Positions 8,735-18,810 of a stretch of 64,000 bases of DNA are shown here, piece after piece. The notes under the pieces are model-generated. The model searched no databases, was not told the DNA's origin, and was given only the letters and a program-made list of their open reading frames with translations. The number at the start of each line of letters is the position of its first letter. Positions within the stretch are counted from its first letter, which is position 1. Source of the stretch: Clostridia bacterium (lineage in GTDB: Bacteria > Bacillota > Clostridia > UMGS1840 > HGM11507); the NCBI GenBank assembly GCA_017414505.1, contig JAFQLQ010000031.1:124001-188000 (forward strand), read 5' to 3'. Made by a program: the position numbers and the translations under genes.

Positions 8735-11700
8735 ATGAAAAAAATCATCGCAATGGGTATGGCTCTGTTTTTAACAATGCAAACCTTCCCGGTTTTTGCC
8801 AGAAATACAGAATCCAGATCCGATGATAATTTTAACGGCCTTCGAGAAGGTGCTCTTTCAGTTTCCTCATGGCAGATAACAAACAGCCTTTTAAATAACG
8901 AAAAAATTTCCGTTGTAAACCGTGCCGGAAAAAATATGGCGGTTTTAATTGATAAACCCGACAGTGAAAAAAACCGTTCAATCGGCATAAAAAGAACGGA
9001 CAGTATAACCTCCGGCGTTTTTACGGCAGAGCTTGATATAAGAATTACGGGTGGCACACAGTATGTGTCACTCCGTAATGATAAAAAATCAGTTCCTGAA
9101 ATTTTTCTTTTAAAATTATCGGAAAATGTTATTGGCTATAATAATATTGATTATCCGGTGGTTATGCCTTTAAATTCGTGGAACAATCTGCGTATATATG
9201 TTGATTCAGAGAATAAAAAGCTGTATGTATATGTAAACAGAATACTTACAGATGTCGGCTTTGAGCTTGTAAATACGGCATCTGATAAGAAAGTGGAATT
9301 TTCTGTATATACAAACAATTCATCATCGGCGGCTCAGATGTATATTGATAATTACAAGCTGTATAACGGAGCACCGAGAGGAGCGGTTGTAATCGACGGA
9401 GTTCCGGAAAATGAGCTTGAGATTACTCAGGATGAAATTACTCCTTATAAAGAGCTTTATATTCAGAATTTCAACAATGAAACTGCCGGAAAAATAAGCA
9501 GTTTGCCCTCGTGGACAATAAGAGGTGCTTCAAACGGAAGTATTGATATTGTTGATGGCGGAAAAGAACGTGGTAATGTTGTTAAATTTACAAAGAATAA
9601 AACAAGTGTAACCGCAGATTTGTACGCTTCCATAAAAATTCCTGCTACGGATAAGGAGCATACAGTTGAGTTCAGTTATATGCACGATAAGGAATCCGAG
9701 TCAAGAGGTATGTCATACATCTTCAACAGTGCAGGAACAGCTCCGGGTAGTGTTGCGGCAATGATGGATGGCGGAATGGCACTTTTTGACGGCGGTGTGC
9801 AGAAAACACTTACCACCGGAGGCGGTGTAGGAAACTGGCAGAAAATCATATTCCATATAAGTCCGGAAGAATGTATGTTTGATGTATATGTTAACGGAAT
9901 GAAGGTGGCAGAAAACTATCAGTACAGAAATACTGCAACCGAAAATACCGGTATGGTAAATATAGGAAGCTCATCAACTGCAAGTAAGGTTGTGTGCTAC
10001 TATGACGATATTAAGGTTTATGAAGGCGCACCTGATTTCAAAGGTGATGAATATGCAGATAATGATATGCTTTCCGGCAAGAAAACCTTGCTTAGCGAAT
10101 ATCAGAATCTTTCACAGAAAGCAGTTTCAAGACTGAAAAATGCTGTTGTACTTTGCGAAAATGAAAATATGGCATATGTAAATAATGTACGCAGTTTTAT
10201 TGACGACAACAATCCGCTTGCAATGCCCGAAATGATTAATGGTGAAATTTATCTGCCCTGTGATTTTGTAGCAAATAATATTGATAATTCAAATATTGAT
10301 TCATCAAAAATTACAGAGCATAACGGCATTAAAATGATTAGTGCGGAAGAATTTGCCCAAAATAGCGGAAAGAAGCTTTATACCAATGAAAACGGCCTTA
10401 TTGTTTTAAGCAGCAGCGAGCGTATTTTCAACGAAAACAGTGAAAATGACCGTGCTTTGATGGAATTTGTAAGAAACAGATTTGATAATACAAGAGATAA
10501 ATATTCATCCGGTAAATATTCTGATGTATATGTTACCTCCCGTTCTTACCGTATGGACGGTCAGGACGGACAGCTTGGAACTCTTGATATGACAAAACGT
10601 TTTATGGGCAATCAGATGAAATGGTCATATGCAATAGGGGATGCCGAGGTTGCTTCGGTAGAAAACTTAGGTGTACCTTTCCAGGGGTCCTTTACAATTA
10701 CATACAGTGCAAACGATGTTGCCTGCCGTATGCTTAAATTTGACGGAGGTTATACAGTTGCACCCTGGATGCCTGCAAACTATTTCTGGGCTTGTGTAAA
10801 TAACCCAAAATACAGAGCAAATCTGTGGGAACGTGCCGCAACATACGTTAAAAACGGAGTTACAAGATTCCAGTTTGACGACTGGGCGGCTAACGGAGAC
10901 GCCAATTCATGGGGTTCCTGCTTCTGTACTTACTGTATGGAGGGGATTCGTGAATATCTTAAACAGAATTATACCAATGAACAGATTGCAGCATTTGGAA
11001 TAGTTGATATTGAAAGCTTTAACTATCACGATTTCCTTGCTTCCAAGTATAATATCAAAACAAACGATGAATATCTTGCAATTCGTGAAAAAGAACCCCT
11101 TAACGCTGTAATGGTAGATTTTTCACACGTTTCTGTTCGTAATTTCCATAAGGAACTAAAAAAATACCTCAAAGAAATTGCAGGAGACGATATTGAATTC
11201 AGCCATAATGCTAATAATTTCGGAATAAGATTCCGTACAGATAATTACACCTTCTGCTATGATATTTACGACCTTGCAATGGGTGAAATAAATACAGAAA
11301 GCATGGAGCTTCAGGCACAGGTTGCAAGTGCATATCTAAACAGAGGTCTTAACAAAACATTTATCTACTCAACAATTCCCGAAGATGATAATATGCCCCT
11401 TATCCGCAAGGCTACAGCACTTGCTTATGCAACAGGGCAGTATGGTCTTGTTCCGTGGGATACATATGTAAAGGGCAGTATCAGATATTATGCAACGGTT
11501 GACGAAATTGGTGACATGTTCCACTTTATAAGAGAGTATCCGTATCTTTTTGATAAGTATGAAATACCGTCAAAAGTCGGAATTCTGTTGGATCTTCGTG
11601 ATGCAACAGTACCTCTTGTAAGATCAGCAAACTTTGATGTATTTGCAGCAGGTATTCCTGCAAGGGATATTATTTCACGAAACGGTAACGGAACAACACA

Positions 11701-13624
11701 TTCCTTTACCATCTCGCCCGATGATGTAAAAAATCTTGAATATATCGTTACTGCAACTCCGCTTGAAAAAGTAAGAGAAGAGGAGCAGAAACTGATTAAA
11801 AATTCGGGTGCAAAGCTTGTAAGTGTTGACGATATTAAGGGAAGCCTTGCACAAACTATGTGGGCGTCAAGAAGTACAGAGAAAAATGTGTATACTGTGC
11901 TTCGTGAAATTCCCGAAAACGAGAATATGCCAAAAATTCTTCACATTCTTAACAGAAATGAAGAAAGTGTCAGCAATGTAAATGTAGAGATAAACAAAAG
12001 ATATCTGCCGGAAGGCAATATCAGAATTATGCTTTACAGACCGGAAGAAAATCCCGTTCTTCTTACTCACAGCGTAACTGCAGACGGAATAAGCGTTTCT
12101 GTTCCCGAAATGAACGAATGGGCGATTTTAAGAATTTGCGGAGATGCAGAATTCCTTGATGAAAACTATTTTGAAAATGGTTGGACAATGCACGCCGTAG
12201 GAACTCGTAAGGACAGTATGGCAAGTGCAGTTCAGACCAGGGAAAATGCATTTACACTGACAAGTGCAGGAAGAGGCTTTAATGTTACTTCTTTAGGTGA
12301 CAATTCAGGTGCTTCCGACCAGCTTAACTTTGTATATAAGAATATTCCGGCATCCATAATGCATAATTACAGTGTTTCGGCAAAGCTTGGCGATATAGAA
12401 AGTGTTGGCGGACTAATGCTTCGTGAAAATCCGGCCTCCAACGCAAAATTTGCCGCACTTGCATATGAGAAAAATCACGGTCTTGTGCTTGTTGCAAGAT
12501 ACGATGATAATAAAACCGCCGAAATTATTCCTTTAGGTATAAAAGAGATGCCTCAATATGCAAAGCTGGAAAACAACGACGGTACAATTTATGCGTATAT
12601 GTCAAGCGACGGCAATAACTGGACAAAGCTTGAAAAAGGCGTTGCTCTCACTCTTAAAAAGCCTATTGGCGGTGTGTTCCTGGCAAGTCAGAACGGAGAT
12701 ACAGTAAAAGCTTCGTTTGATAATGTTGAAGTTAAGCTTCTTGATATGTATGCTTCTGCAGTTCCTAAAAAGCTTACAATTGAAGCTAAAAAACAACAGG
12801 TGGAAATAACAAAAACACTTAAGCTTAATTCAGTTTGCGAAACAATAGCAGGTGATTTGCTTGACCAGTCAGTAATTGATATTAAGTACACTTCTTCCAA
12901 CGAATCAGTGCTTAAGGTCAATGCCTCGGGTAAAATTACACCTGTAGGAATAGGAAATGCAACCGTAACTGCAGAATGCTTGCTTGGTGCAAACAAAATA
13001 AGTAATACAATTGATATTTCCGTAATTCCTGAAATTACAGAATTTATAAACGAAAACTTTGACGGTGTTGATCCGGGAAGACTTCCCGCAGGATGGACAT
13101 ATGTTAAAAACACCGAAAACGGCGGACATAACAAGGTTGTAAATGTTCCTTCCGAAACAGACAGAAGTCTATCTATGATGGATAATGCAACCAAGAAGGA
13201 CAGTTCGGCAACATATGTATTTGAAGAACCAATTGAAAAACCGCTTGTTCTTGAATTTGACTTTATGCTTCGCAGTATGGACGGAACAAGAAACGGTGTA
13301 GGCGGAACGCCTGTATACGTTTACAGTTCGGCAGGTGAATATGCACTTTCACTGCTTGTTTCGGATACTCATTTCTGGTATCTTGATAACGGAAAAAGTA
13401 CAAATATTTGCGAATACGAGCTTGATAAGTGGTATCATATTAAAGTTGAGCTTGATCCTGCAACCAAAAAGATGGTTCTTTATATTGACGGTGAATGTGT
13501 TGTTGCAGACGGTAATTTCAGAGGTCAGGCAACAGATTTCTCTAAGATTCTGCTTGGAGCAAACGGAAACGCAGTTAATTCTGATGCATTGTGGAACAAT
13601 TTCAGAGTTTATCTGAAACAATAA
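8735..13624 (+). CDS. Giant secreted GH42-like barrel protein with LamG, stalk and Big2 domains
   Basis: This 1629-residue protein has a signal peptide (about residues 1-22). Two LamG-like modules follow (about 25-215 and 240-430), then a copper-amine-oxidase-like stalk region (about 460-560). A TIM-barrel segment (about 590-1010) is followed by a Rossmann-like and beta region as in GH42 trimerisation domains, a further beta-sandwich (about 1165-1330), a Big2 Ig-like domain (about 1335-1425) and a C-terminal LamG-like module (about 1435-1629). In the barrel, Cys687 begins CVNNPKY and Cys729/731/734 form C-x-C-x-x-C, matching the layout of the GH42 zinc site. The GH42 acid/base Asn-Glu position is Asp715-Asp716. 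Function as a glycoside hydrolase is inferred, and its activity may differ from beta-galactosidase. The next gene is a paralogue. RBS AAAGGAG precedes ATG 8735. Confidence 0.75.
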   Translation: MKKIIAMGMALFLTMQTFPVFARNTESRSDDNFNGLREGALSVSSWQITNSLLNNEKISVVNRAGKNMAVLIDKPDSEKNRSIGIKRTDSITSGVFTAELDIRITGGTQYVSLRNDKKSVPEIFLLKLSENVIGYNNIDYPVVMPLNSWNNLRIYVDSENKKLYVYVNRILTDVGFELVNTASDKKVEFSVYTNNSSSAAQMYIDNYKLYNGAPRGAVVIDGVPENELEITQDEITPYKELYIQNFNNETAGKISSLPSWTIRGASNGSIDIVDGGKERGNVVKFTKNKTSVTADLYASIKIPATDKEHTVEFSYMHDKESESRGMSYIFNSAGTAPGSVAAMMDGGMALFDGGVQKTLTTGGGVGNWQKIIFHISPEECMFDVYVNGMKVAENYQYRNTATENTGMVNIGSSSTASKVVCYYDDIKVYEGAPDFKGDEYADNDMLSGKKTLLSEYQNLSQKAVSRLKNAVVLCENENMAYVNNVRSFIDDNNPLAMPEMINGEIYLPCDFVANNIDNSNIDSSKITEHNGIKMISAEEFAQNSGKKLYTNENGLIVLSSSERIFNENSENDRALMEFVRNRFDNTRDKYSSGKYSDVYVTSRSYRMDGQDGQLGTLDMTKRFMGNQMKWSYAIGDAEVASVENLGVPFQGSFTITYSANDVACRMLKFDGGYTVAPWMPANYFWACVNNPKYRANLWERAATYVKNGVTRFQFDDWAANGDANSWGSCFCTYCMEGIREYLKQNYTNEQIAAFGIVDIESFNYHDFLASKYNIKTNDEYLAIREKEPLNAVMVDFSHVSVRNFHKELKKYLKEIAGDDIEFSHNANNFGIRFRTDNYTFCYDIYDLAMGEINTESMELQAQVASAYLNRGLNKTFIYSTIPEDDNMPLIRKATALAYATGQYGLVPWDTYVKGSIRYYATVDEIGDMFHFIREYPYLFDKYEIPSKVGILLDLRDATVPLVRSANFDVFAAGIPARDIISRNGNGTTHSFTISPDDVKNLEYIVTATPLEKVREEEQKLIKNSGAKLVSVDDIKGSLAQTMWASRSTEKNVYTVLREIPENENMPKILHILNRNEESVSNVNVEINKRYLPEGNIRIMLYRPEENPVLLTHSVTADGISVSVPEMNEWAILRICGDAEFLDENYFENGWTMHAVGTRKDSMASAVQTRENAFTLTSAGRGFNVTSLGDNSGASDQLNFVYKNIPASIMHNYSVSAKLGDIESVGGLMLRENPASNAKFAALAYEKNHGLVLVARYDDNKTAEIIPLGIKEMPQYAKLENNDGTIYAYMSSDGNNWTKLEKGVALTLKKPIGGVFLASQNGDTVKASFDNVEVKLLDMYASAVPKKLTIEAKKQQVEITKTLKLNSVCETIAGDLLDQSVIDIKYTSSNESVLKVNASGKITPVGIGNATVTAECLLGANKISNTIDISVIPEITEFINENFDGVDPGRLPAGWTYVKNTENGGHNKVVNVPSETDRSLSMMDNATKKDSSATYVFEEPIEKPLVLEFDFMLRSMDGTRNGVGGTPVYVYSSAGEYALSLLVSDTHFWYLDNGKSTNICEYELDKWYHIKVELDPATKKMVLYIDGECVVADGNFRGQATDFSKILLGANGNAVNSDALWNNFRVYLKQ

Positions 13625-13635
13625 GGAGAAAAGGT

Positions 13636-16600
13636 ATGAAAAGACTTATTACAATCTTTGTTATATTTGCACTTACTATTGTTAATCCTTATGTTTATGC
13701 TGAGGGCGGCACAGCTGCCGCCTTTGGCGAGCTTCAGTATGCTTCCGTTTTAATAGGAGAGCAGGTTTTCGGATGCGATGATGTCATTACCAAAAGCGGC
13801 TTGGGAACATTTTCCGGTATTCTTAAATCTACAAACGGTGTAAGCCGCGATATAATACCCATTATAGCGTGGTTTGATAATAATGATGTTCTTATTTCCG
13901 CTCAGGTTTGCGAAAAGGTCACTGTAACATCAGTTTCTTCTGAATACGTAATTGATGTAAATATTCCGAAAAATCTGTTTGATTACAGAATGGTTGTGTT
14001 TTTCTGGAACGAAATAGGGAACACAACTCCATTCTCCACACCTGCTGAATTTATAATATGTAACAGTGAGGAAACCTCAGATTACAATTATTCTGATGTT
14101 TACCTTTCTTCAAGAAGCTATCATACTGCGGATGAAAGTGGAGGTTCAACCTCTGATGCACTAAAAAAGTTTATGGCAACCGGTTGTCTGTGGACATATA
14201 TCCGTGATAATTCTTCTCTTCAGGTAATAAGAGATTCAGGAGCGAAGGTTCAGACATCTGTTACAATAACGGTAGGAAATGCAAGAACAAGAGCACTTGA
14301 TTTTGGTGGAAATTATGTTGTTGCACCGTGGCTTCCTTCGGATTATTACTGGAGCTGTGTGAATAATTCAAGCTATAAAACAGTACTGCTTGAAAGAATT
14401 GACACGGAATTCCAAAAAGGCATAAGAAATGTTCAGTTTGACGATTGGGCGGCAAATGCTCAGCTTACGTTAAACGGTTGCTTTTGCAGTAACTGTATTG
14501 AAAAATTCGATGAATGGCTAAGAAAAAATTTAACCACAGAAGAGCTTGCAAATTGGGGTATAACTGATGATGAGTTTAACTTCAAAACTTACATAAAAAG
14601 CAAGTATGCAATAACCTCTCTTGCTCAGTATAAGGATTTGAGGGAAAACAACACTGAATTTATAAACAACGAGTTTGCAAAGTTTGGCGAATTTCAGCGT
14701 GAATCGGTTAAAAAATTTCATTCATCTGTTTCCCAATACCTTAAGGAAAAATGGGGAGAAGATGTACAGTATATGGCGAATGTTTCCAGCCTTTCAACTG
14801 TACTTAAATATCAGAATGACACATTCTGTTATAACGTGTTCGACGGAGGTATCGGTGAATCGGATGATTCCGATTTATCCTTTATAAATGTAGTTACAAA
14901 CAGCTATCTTAATAAAGCCATAGATTATAACTTTATTTATTCACCTTACCCGACAAACGGTATGAATGACAACATAAGAAAAGGCGTTGCCTATGCTTAT
15001 GCAACAGGTCAGCATATGCTTGTTCCGTGGGATGTACATATAGGTCAGGGGGTTGGCCGATATTACGGAACCAAGGATGAATGCGGAGAAATGTTTCGCT
15101 TTGTAAGGGAATTTCCCTTCCTGTTTGACGGCATGGAAGAAAATCCCGAAGTTGGTTTGCTTCTTGATATAAACAATATGGGGCAGACTGATGTAAAAAA
15201 TGCAGTTTCAAAACTTGTTGACAGAGGCATTCCATTTAAGATGATACTAAGCGGAGATAAGCATTTAAACCAAACGCCGGAATATGTTGTTAAAAAGCTA
15301 GCAGGCGATGATTATGAAGATTATAAAAACGGAGATATTCCCGTTGCGGTACTTTCCTCCGAAAGCGGTCTTGAAATAGGTGATGATACTTATTTTAACC
15401 TCAGTACAGGTGCAGACGGCAAATATCTTCATATTATAAATAACGCTGACGACACAATTGAATATAAATTCCCACGTACCGAAAAGGTTACTATGGAATT
15501 TGATATTTATAATCCCTATGCGGATAATACTACAAATACTTTGCAGTTTTATTTGAACGACAGTGAGCAGTCCATTATATCAGGTGTTCCTGTTATTGTT
15601 GAGAAGAACAGAATAATACGTTACGATTCAAATGCACAGGCACAGTGGCTTGGCACACCTTCAAAGCAAAAATGGGATCATATAAAAGTTGTTGCAGATG
15701 CAAAAACAAATACCTTTGATATATGGGTAAACAACAGTGTTATGACAAATCAGCCTACCAGAAAGGGCAATATCAGTGCTTTCGATTATCTTAGAATAAC
15801 ATCAAAATCGGGAACAAACAGATATATTGATAATTTGAAAATTACAACATCTGAGTTTGAAAGTGATTCTGAGGTTATCTTTATTGACGACAGCAGTAAG
15901 GCGAAAATTTCCGAAGATTTAATTTCTTTGATGGAGGAAAATGAAAAAACTGTTGTTTATGTTACAGATACTCCCTCTGAAGAAGAAACAAAATACTTTG
16001 CAAGTAAAGCAGACAAAGAAAAAGTACATACGTTGATGCGTGAAGGCAAAAACGGCAAGGTAATTCACGTTCTTAATGAAAATACTTCTGATTTGACAAA
16101 TGTAAAGGTGTATTTCAGCGGTGAAAAAATTTCAGATACTGAGGTTACTGTTTTTGCTCCCGGAGAAAATCCGTATAAACTTACCGTGAACGAAGAAAAC
16201 GGATTAAAGTATGTAACTCTTCCCGCTCTTTCAGACTGGGCAGTTATAAGCTCTGCAGAATATACGCTCGATAGCAGAAGCTTTATAAATCTTGGTACGC
16301 AGTATGTACCCTCGGATTTTGCAGAAATATCAGAATCAGGTAAAATTACCATTACAACTCACGGAAGAGGACTTGGCGTCAAAGCACTGGGTGACGAAGA
16401 TGGAACGCAGGACAGAGCAGGATTTGTCTATAAAAATGTTCAGGGAACTTCGGCATATGTTTCAGCAAAAGTTTTGTCAGAAAACACTCCATCGGGTGTT
16501 ATGATAAGAGATGATGTTTCTTCCAACGCAGTTTTTGCCGCACTTGAACGTGAAGGAAATAAAATCAGCCTTGTTTACCGCAATAAGGATAATGGGGCTG

Positions 16601-16803
16601 TTAACAGAAAAACTGTAATGGAAAATTGCGACAGTAATTTCCTTGGTCTGGAATATGACGGACAGGCAGTATCGGTTTACATAGACGGTTTCTTTATAGA
16701 AACTTTTGATATTGCTATGGAAAACACCGTTTGCGGAATTTATGCGTATTCCGACAGTAAAAGAGCAGAAACAGCTTCATTTGAAAATATGAAAGTGCAG
16801 TAA
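13636..16803 (+). CDS. Secreted GH42-like barrel protein with an inserted LamG module
   Basis: The start is set at ATG 13636 because AAGGAG lies 7-8 bp before it and a signal peptide (MKRLITIFVIFALTIVNPYV) begins there; an in-frame ATG at 13591 is inside the previous gene. The protein has 1055 residues. A short N-terminal beta module ends near residue 145. A GH42-like barrel follows (about 150-530), with Cys241 in CVNNSSY, Asp269-Asp270 in place of the GH42 Asn-Glu, and Cys282/284/287 as C-x-C-x-x-C. A LamG-like module interrupts the following Rossmann-like region (about 565-745). The chain resumes with the Rossmann remainder and a terminal beta-sandwich. It is a clear paralogue of the preceding protein, which lacks this insertion. 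The role is predicted to be extracellular glycan hydrolysis; the substrate is unknown. Confidence 0.75.
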   Translation: MKRLITIFVIFALTIVNPYVYAEGGTAAAFGELQYASVLIGEQVFGCDDVITKSGLGTFSGILKSTNGVSRDIIPIIAWFDNNDVLISAQVCEKVTVTSVSSEYVIDVNIPKNLFDYRMVVFFWNEIGNTTPFSTPAEFIICNSEETSDYNYSDVYLSSRSYHTADESGGSTSDALKKFMATGCLWTYIRDNSSLQVIRDSGAKVQTSVTITVGNARTRALDFGGNYVVAPWLPSDYYWSCVNNSSYKTVLLERIDTEFQKGIRNVQFDDWAANAQLTLNGCFCSNCIEKFDEWLRKNLTTEELANWGITDDEFNFKTYIKSKYAITSLAQYKDLRENNTEFINNEFAKFGEFQRESVKKFHSSVSQYLKEKWGEDVQYMANVSSLSTVLKYQNDTFCYNVFDGGIGESDDSDLSFINVVTNSYLNKAIDYNFIYSPYPTNGMNDNIRKGVAYAYATGQHMLVPWDVHIGQGVGRYYGTKDECGEMFRFVREFPFLFDGMEENPEVGLLLDINNMGQTDVKNAVSKLVDRGIPFKMILSGDKHLNQTPEYVVKKLAGDDYEDYKNGDIPVAVLSSESGLEIGDDTYFNLSTGADGKYLHIINNADDTIEYKFPRTEKVTMEFDIYNPYADNTTNTLQFYLNDSEQSIISGVPVIVEKNRIIRYDSNAQAQWLGTPSKQKWDHIKVVADAKTNTFDIWVNNSVMTNQPTRKGNISAFDYLRITSKSGTNRYIDNLKITTSEFESDSEVIFIDDSSKAKISEDLISLMEENEKTVVYVTDTPSEEETKYFASKADKEKVHTLMREGKNGKVIHVLNENTSDLTNVKVYFSGEKISDTEVTVFAPGENPYKLTVNEENGLKYVTLPALSDWAVISSAEYTLDSRSFINLGTQYVPSDFAEISESGKITITTHGRGLGVKALGDEDGTQDRAGFVYKNVQGTSAYVSAKVLSENTPSGVMIRDDVSSNAVFAALEREGNKISLVYRNKDNGAVNRKTVMENCDSNFLGLEYDGQAVSVYIDGFFIETFDIAMENTVCGIYAYSDSKRAETASFENMKVQ

Positions 16804-16820
16804 GGAAAGGAGGAAACAAT

Positions 16821-18791
16821 ATGAATTTCAGACAAGTACACCTTGATTTCCATACTTCGGAATTTATTGAAAATATAGGTGAAAATTTCAGTAAAGAAAA
16901 TTTTCAGAATGCATTAAAGGAAGGACATGTTAATTCAATAACTGTGTTTTCCAAATGTCATCACGGATGGTCTTATCATCCTACCAAAGCAAATGAAATG
17001 CATCCGCATCTTAAATTTGATTTGCTTGGAAAACAGATTGAATGGGCGCACGAAATCGGTGTAAAAACACCTGTTTATCTATCTGCTTCAAGAGATGAAA
17101 AATCAGCAAGAATTCACCCTGAATGGCTGGCAAGAAACAAAAATGAAACAACAATGCCAATGCCTGATATGTTAACTCCAGGATGGCACAATCTTTGTTT
17201 TAATACCGATTATCTTGAAGAGCTTGCTCTTCAGGTTGAGGAAGTAGTAAAAAATTATGATGCAGATGGCATATTTATGGATATCTGCGGAGTTAAAATG
17301 TGCTACTGCCAGAAATGCGTAAAAGATATGACTAAAGAAGGAATCGATATTTCGGATGAAGAGGCAGTACGTCATTTCCAGGAAAAGGTATATCTTAACT
17401 ATGCAAAGAGAATAAGAGAAGCTATTGATAAGTATAAACCCGGACTTCCCGTTTTTCATAACGGCGGACATATAAAACACGGAAGATACGAATTTCGTGA
17501 TATCAATTCTCATCTGGAACTTGAAAGTCTGCCAACGGGCGGCTGGGGATACGACCATTTCCCAATGTCTGCTTCCTACGTTGAAAATTCCGGAATGGAA
17601 TATCTTGGAATGACAGGTAAATTCCATACTACATGGGGCGAGTTCGGCGGATATAAGCATCCCAATGCTCTTCTTTACGAAACAGCACTTTCCAATGCTT
17701 TCGGAGCAAAATGCTCTATAGGGGATCAGCTTCATCCATCGGGAAAAATGGATATGGCAACCTATAAGCTTATCGGAAACGCTTATTCCCGTGTTGAAAA
17801 AGCCGAGGAGTATGTAGAGGGTTCAAAAGCGGTTTGTGATATTGCCGTTTTGTCATCAGAAAGCTGTATTCACGATTCAAATGTTAAGAACATTGAAGCG
17901 GATGTTGGTGCAAACAGAATTTTGCTTGAGGGAAAATATTTGTTTTCAATTGTTGATACATTGGCTGATTTTTCTCCTTATAAGCTTATTATTCTGCCGG
18001 ATGCAGTTAAGCTTGATAAGAATACAACGGACAAATTGAAAAAGTTTATCAGTGATGGCGGTAAAATACTTGCCGCAGGAGATGCTCCGGTTGATGAAAA
18101 CGGTAATTCCATATTTGATTTTGGTATTAAAATAAACGGAAAATGCAAATTTAAGCCTGCATTTTTAAACCCTAAATTTGAGCTTAATGAGCATTATTCA
18201 CCGGAGAGCTTTGTTATCTACAGCGACTCTTATGATATTTCGGAGGACGGATGTACGGTTCTTGCCGAAAAAACCACTCCGTATTTCAACCGTGAACCGT
18301 TGAGATACTGCTCGCATCAGCATTTCCCGGATAGCGGAAATGTAAGCGGTGTGGGAATGGCGCTCGGACGTGACGGAATTTATATTCCGTGGCAGGTATT
18401 TACCGAATACGCAAGAGGCGGAAGCGTTATTCTTAAAAATACTGTTTGCTATGCAATTGATACACTTTTAGGAGAGGCAAAAACCTTAAAAACAGACTTG
18501 CAGTCTCTTGGAGTGGTTACTCTTCGTAAACAGATTGAGAAAAACTGTTATATTCTTCATACACTTTATGCTTCGCCCATAAAAAGAGGCAGAAACATAG
18601 AGGTTATAGAAGATCTTGTAAAAATAAAGGATCTATCGGTAAGCCTTTCGGTTAAAGAAAAAATTACCGGCATTAAGACTGTTTTTGGTGAAAAAACACT
18701 TGATTTTACAGAAGAAAACGGTCGTGTGAATTTTATTATTCCTGAAATTTATTGCAGTGAAATTATAAAACTGCAATACGAAAATAAATAA
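16821..18791 (+). CDS. GHL6/GH151-like glycoside hydrolase, candidate alpha-L-fucosidase
   Basis: This 656-residue protein has no signal peptide and is therefore probably cytoplasmic. The N-terminus RQVHLDFHTSEF and the segment VFSKCHHGWSYHPTK are, from memory, typical of the GHL6/GH151 group, whose characterised member is an alpha-L-fucosidase. A TIM barrel occupies about residues 1-340. A beta-galactosidase-trimerisation-like domain follows (about 360-560; VLSSES, then a Rossmann fold), then a small C-terminal beta domain. It shares with the two preceding gene products a Cys126 in CFNTDY, Asp154 and a Cys161/163/166 C-x-C-x-x-C cluster, so all three descend from a GH42-like ancestor. RBS AAAGGAGG precedes ATG 16821. 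If it is a fucosidase, it would act on imported fucosylated oligosaccharides. Family assignment is from motif memory only. Confidence 0.62.
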   Translation: MNFRQVHLDFHTSEFIENIGENFSKENFQNALKEGHVNSITVFSKCHHGWSYHPTKANEMHPHLKFDLLGKQIEWAHEIGVKTPVYLSASRDEKSARIHPEWLARNKNETTMPMPDMLTPGWHNLCFNTDYLEELALQVEEVVKNYDADGIFMDICGVKMCYCQKCVKDMTKEGIDISDEEAVRHFQEKVYLNYAKRIREAIDKYKPGLPVFHNGGHIKHGRYEFRDINSHLELESLPTGGWGYDHFPMSASYVENSGMEYLGMTGKFHTTWGEFGGYKHPNALLYETALSNAFGAKCSIGDQLHPSGKMDMATYKLIGNAYSRVEKAEEYVEGSKAVCDIAVLSSESCIHDSNVKNIEADVGANRILLEGKYLFSIVDTLADFSPYKLIILPDAVKLDKNTTDKLKKFISDGGKILAAGDAPVDENGNSIFDFGIKINGKCKFKPAFLNPKFELNEHYSPESFVIYSDSYDISEDGCTVLAEKTTPYFNREPLRYCSHQHFPDSGNVSGVGMALGRDGIYIPWQVFTEYARGGSVILKNTVCYAIDTLLGEAKTLKTDLQSLGVVTLRKQIEKNCYILHTLYASPIKRGRNIEVIEDLVKIKDLSVSLSVKEKITGIKTVFGEKTLDFTEENGRVNFIIPEIYCSEIIKLQYENK

Positions 18792-18810
18792 AAAAAAGGA
18801 AAGGGATGAC

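Noticed and set aside
12688..13194. 168-codon minus-strand frame opposite the GH42-like gene
   Set aside because: Antisense to the Big2/LamG region, with low-complexity Ser/Leu composition and no start signal.
13591..13635. Upstream ATG for the second GH42-like gene
   Set aside because: It lies inside the previous coding region, lacks a ribosome site and would add 15 residues before a clear signal peptide.
17172..17735. 187-codon open frame on the minus strand inside the GH151-like gene
   Set aside because: It lies wholly antisense to a well-supported gene, has no ribosome site, and its translation looks like reverse-frame noise.
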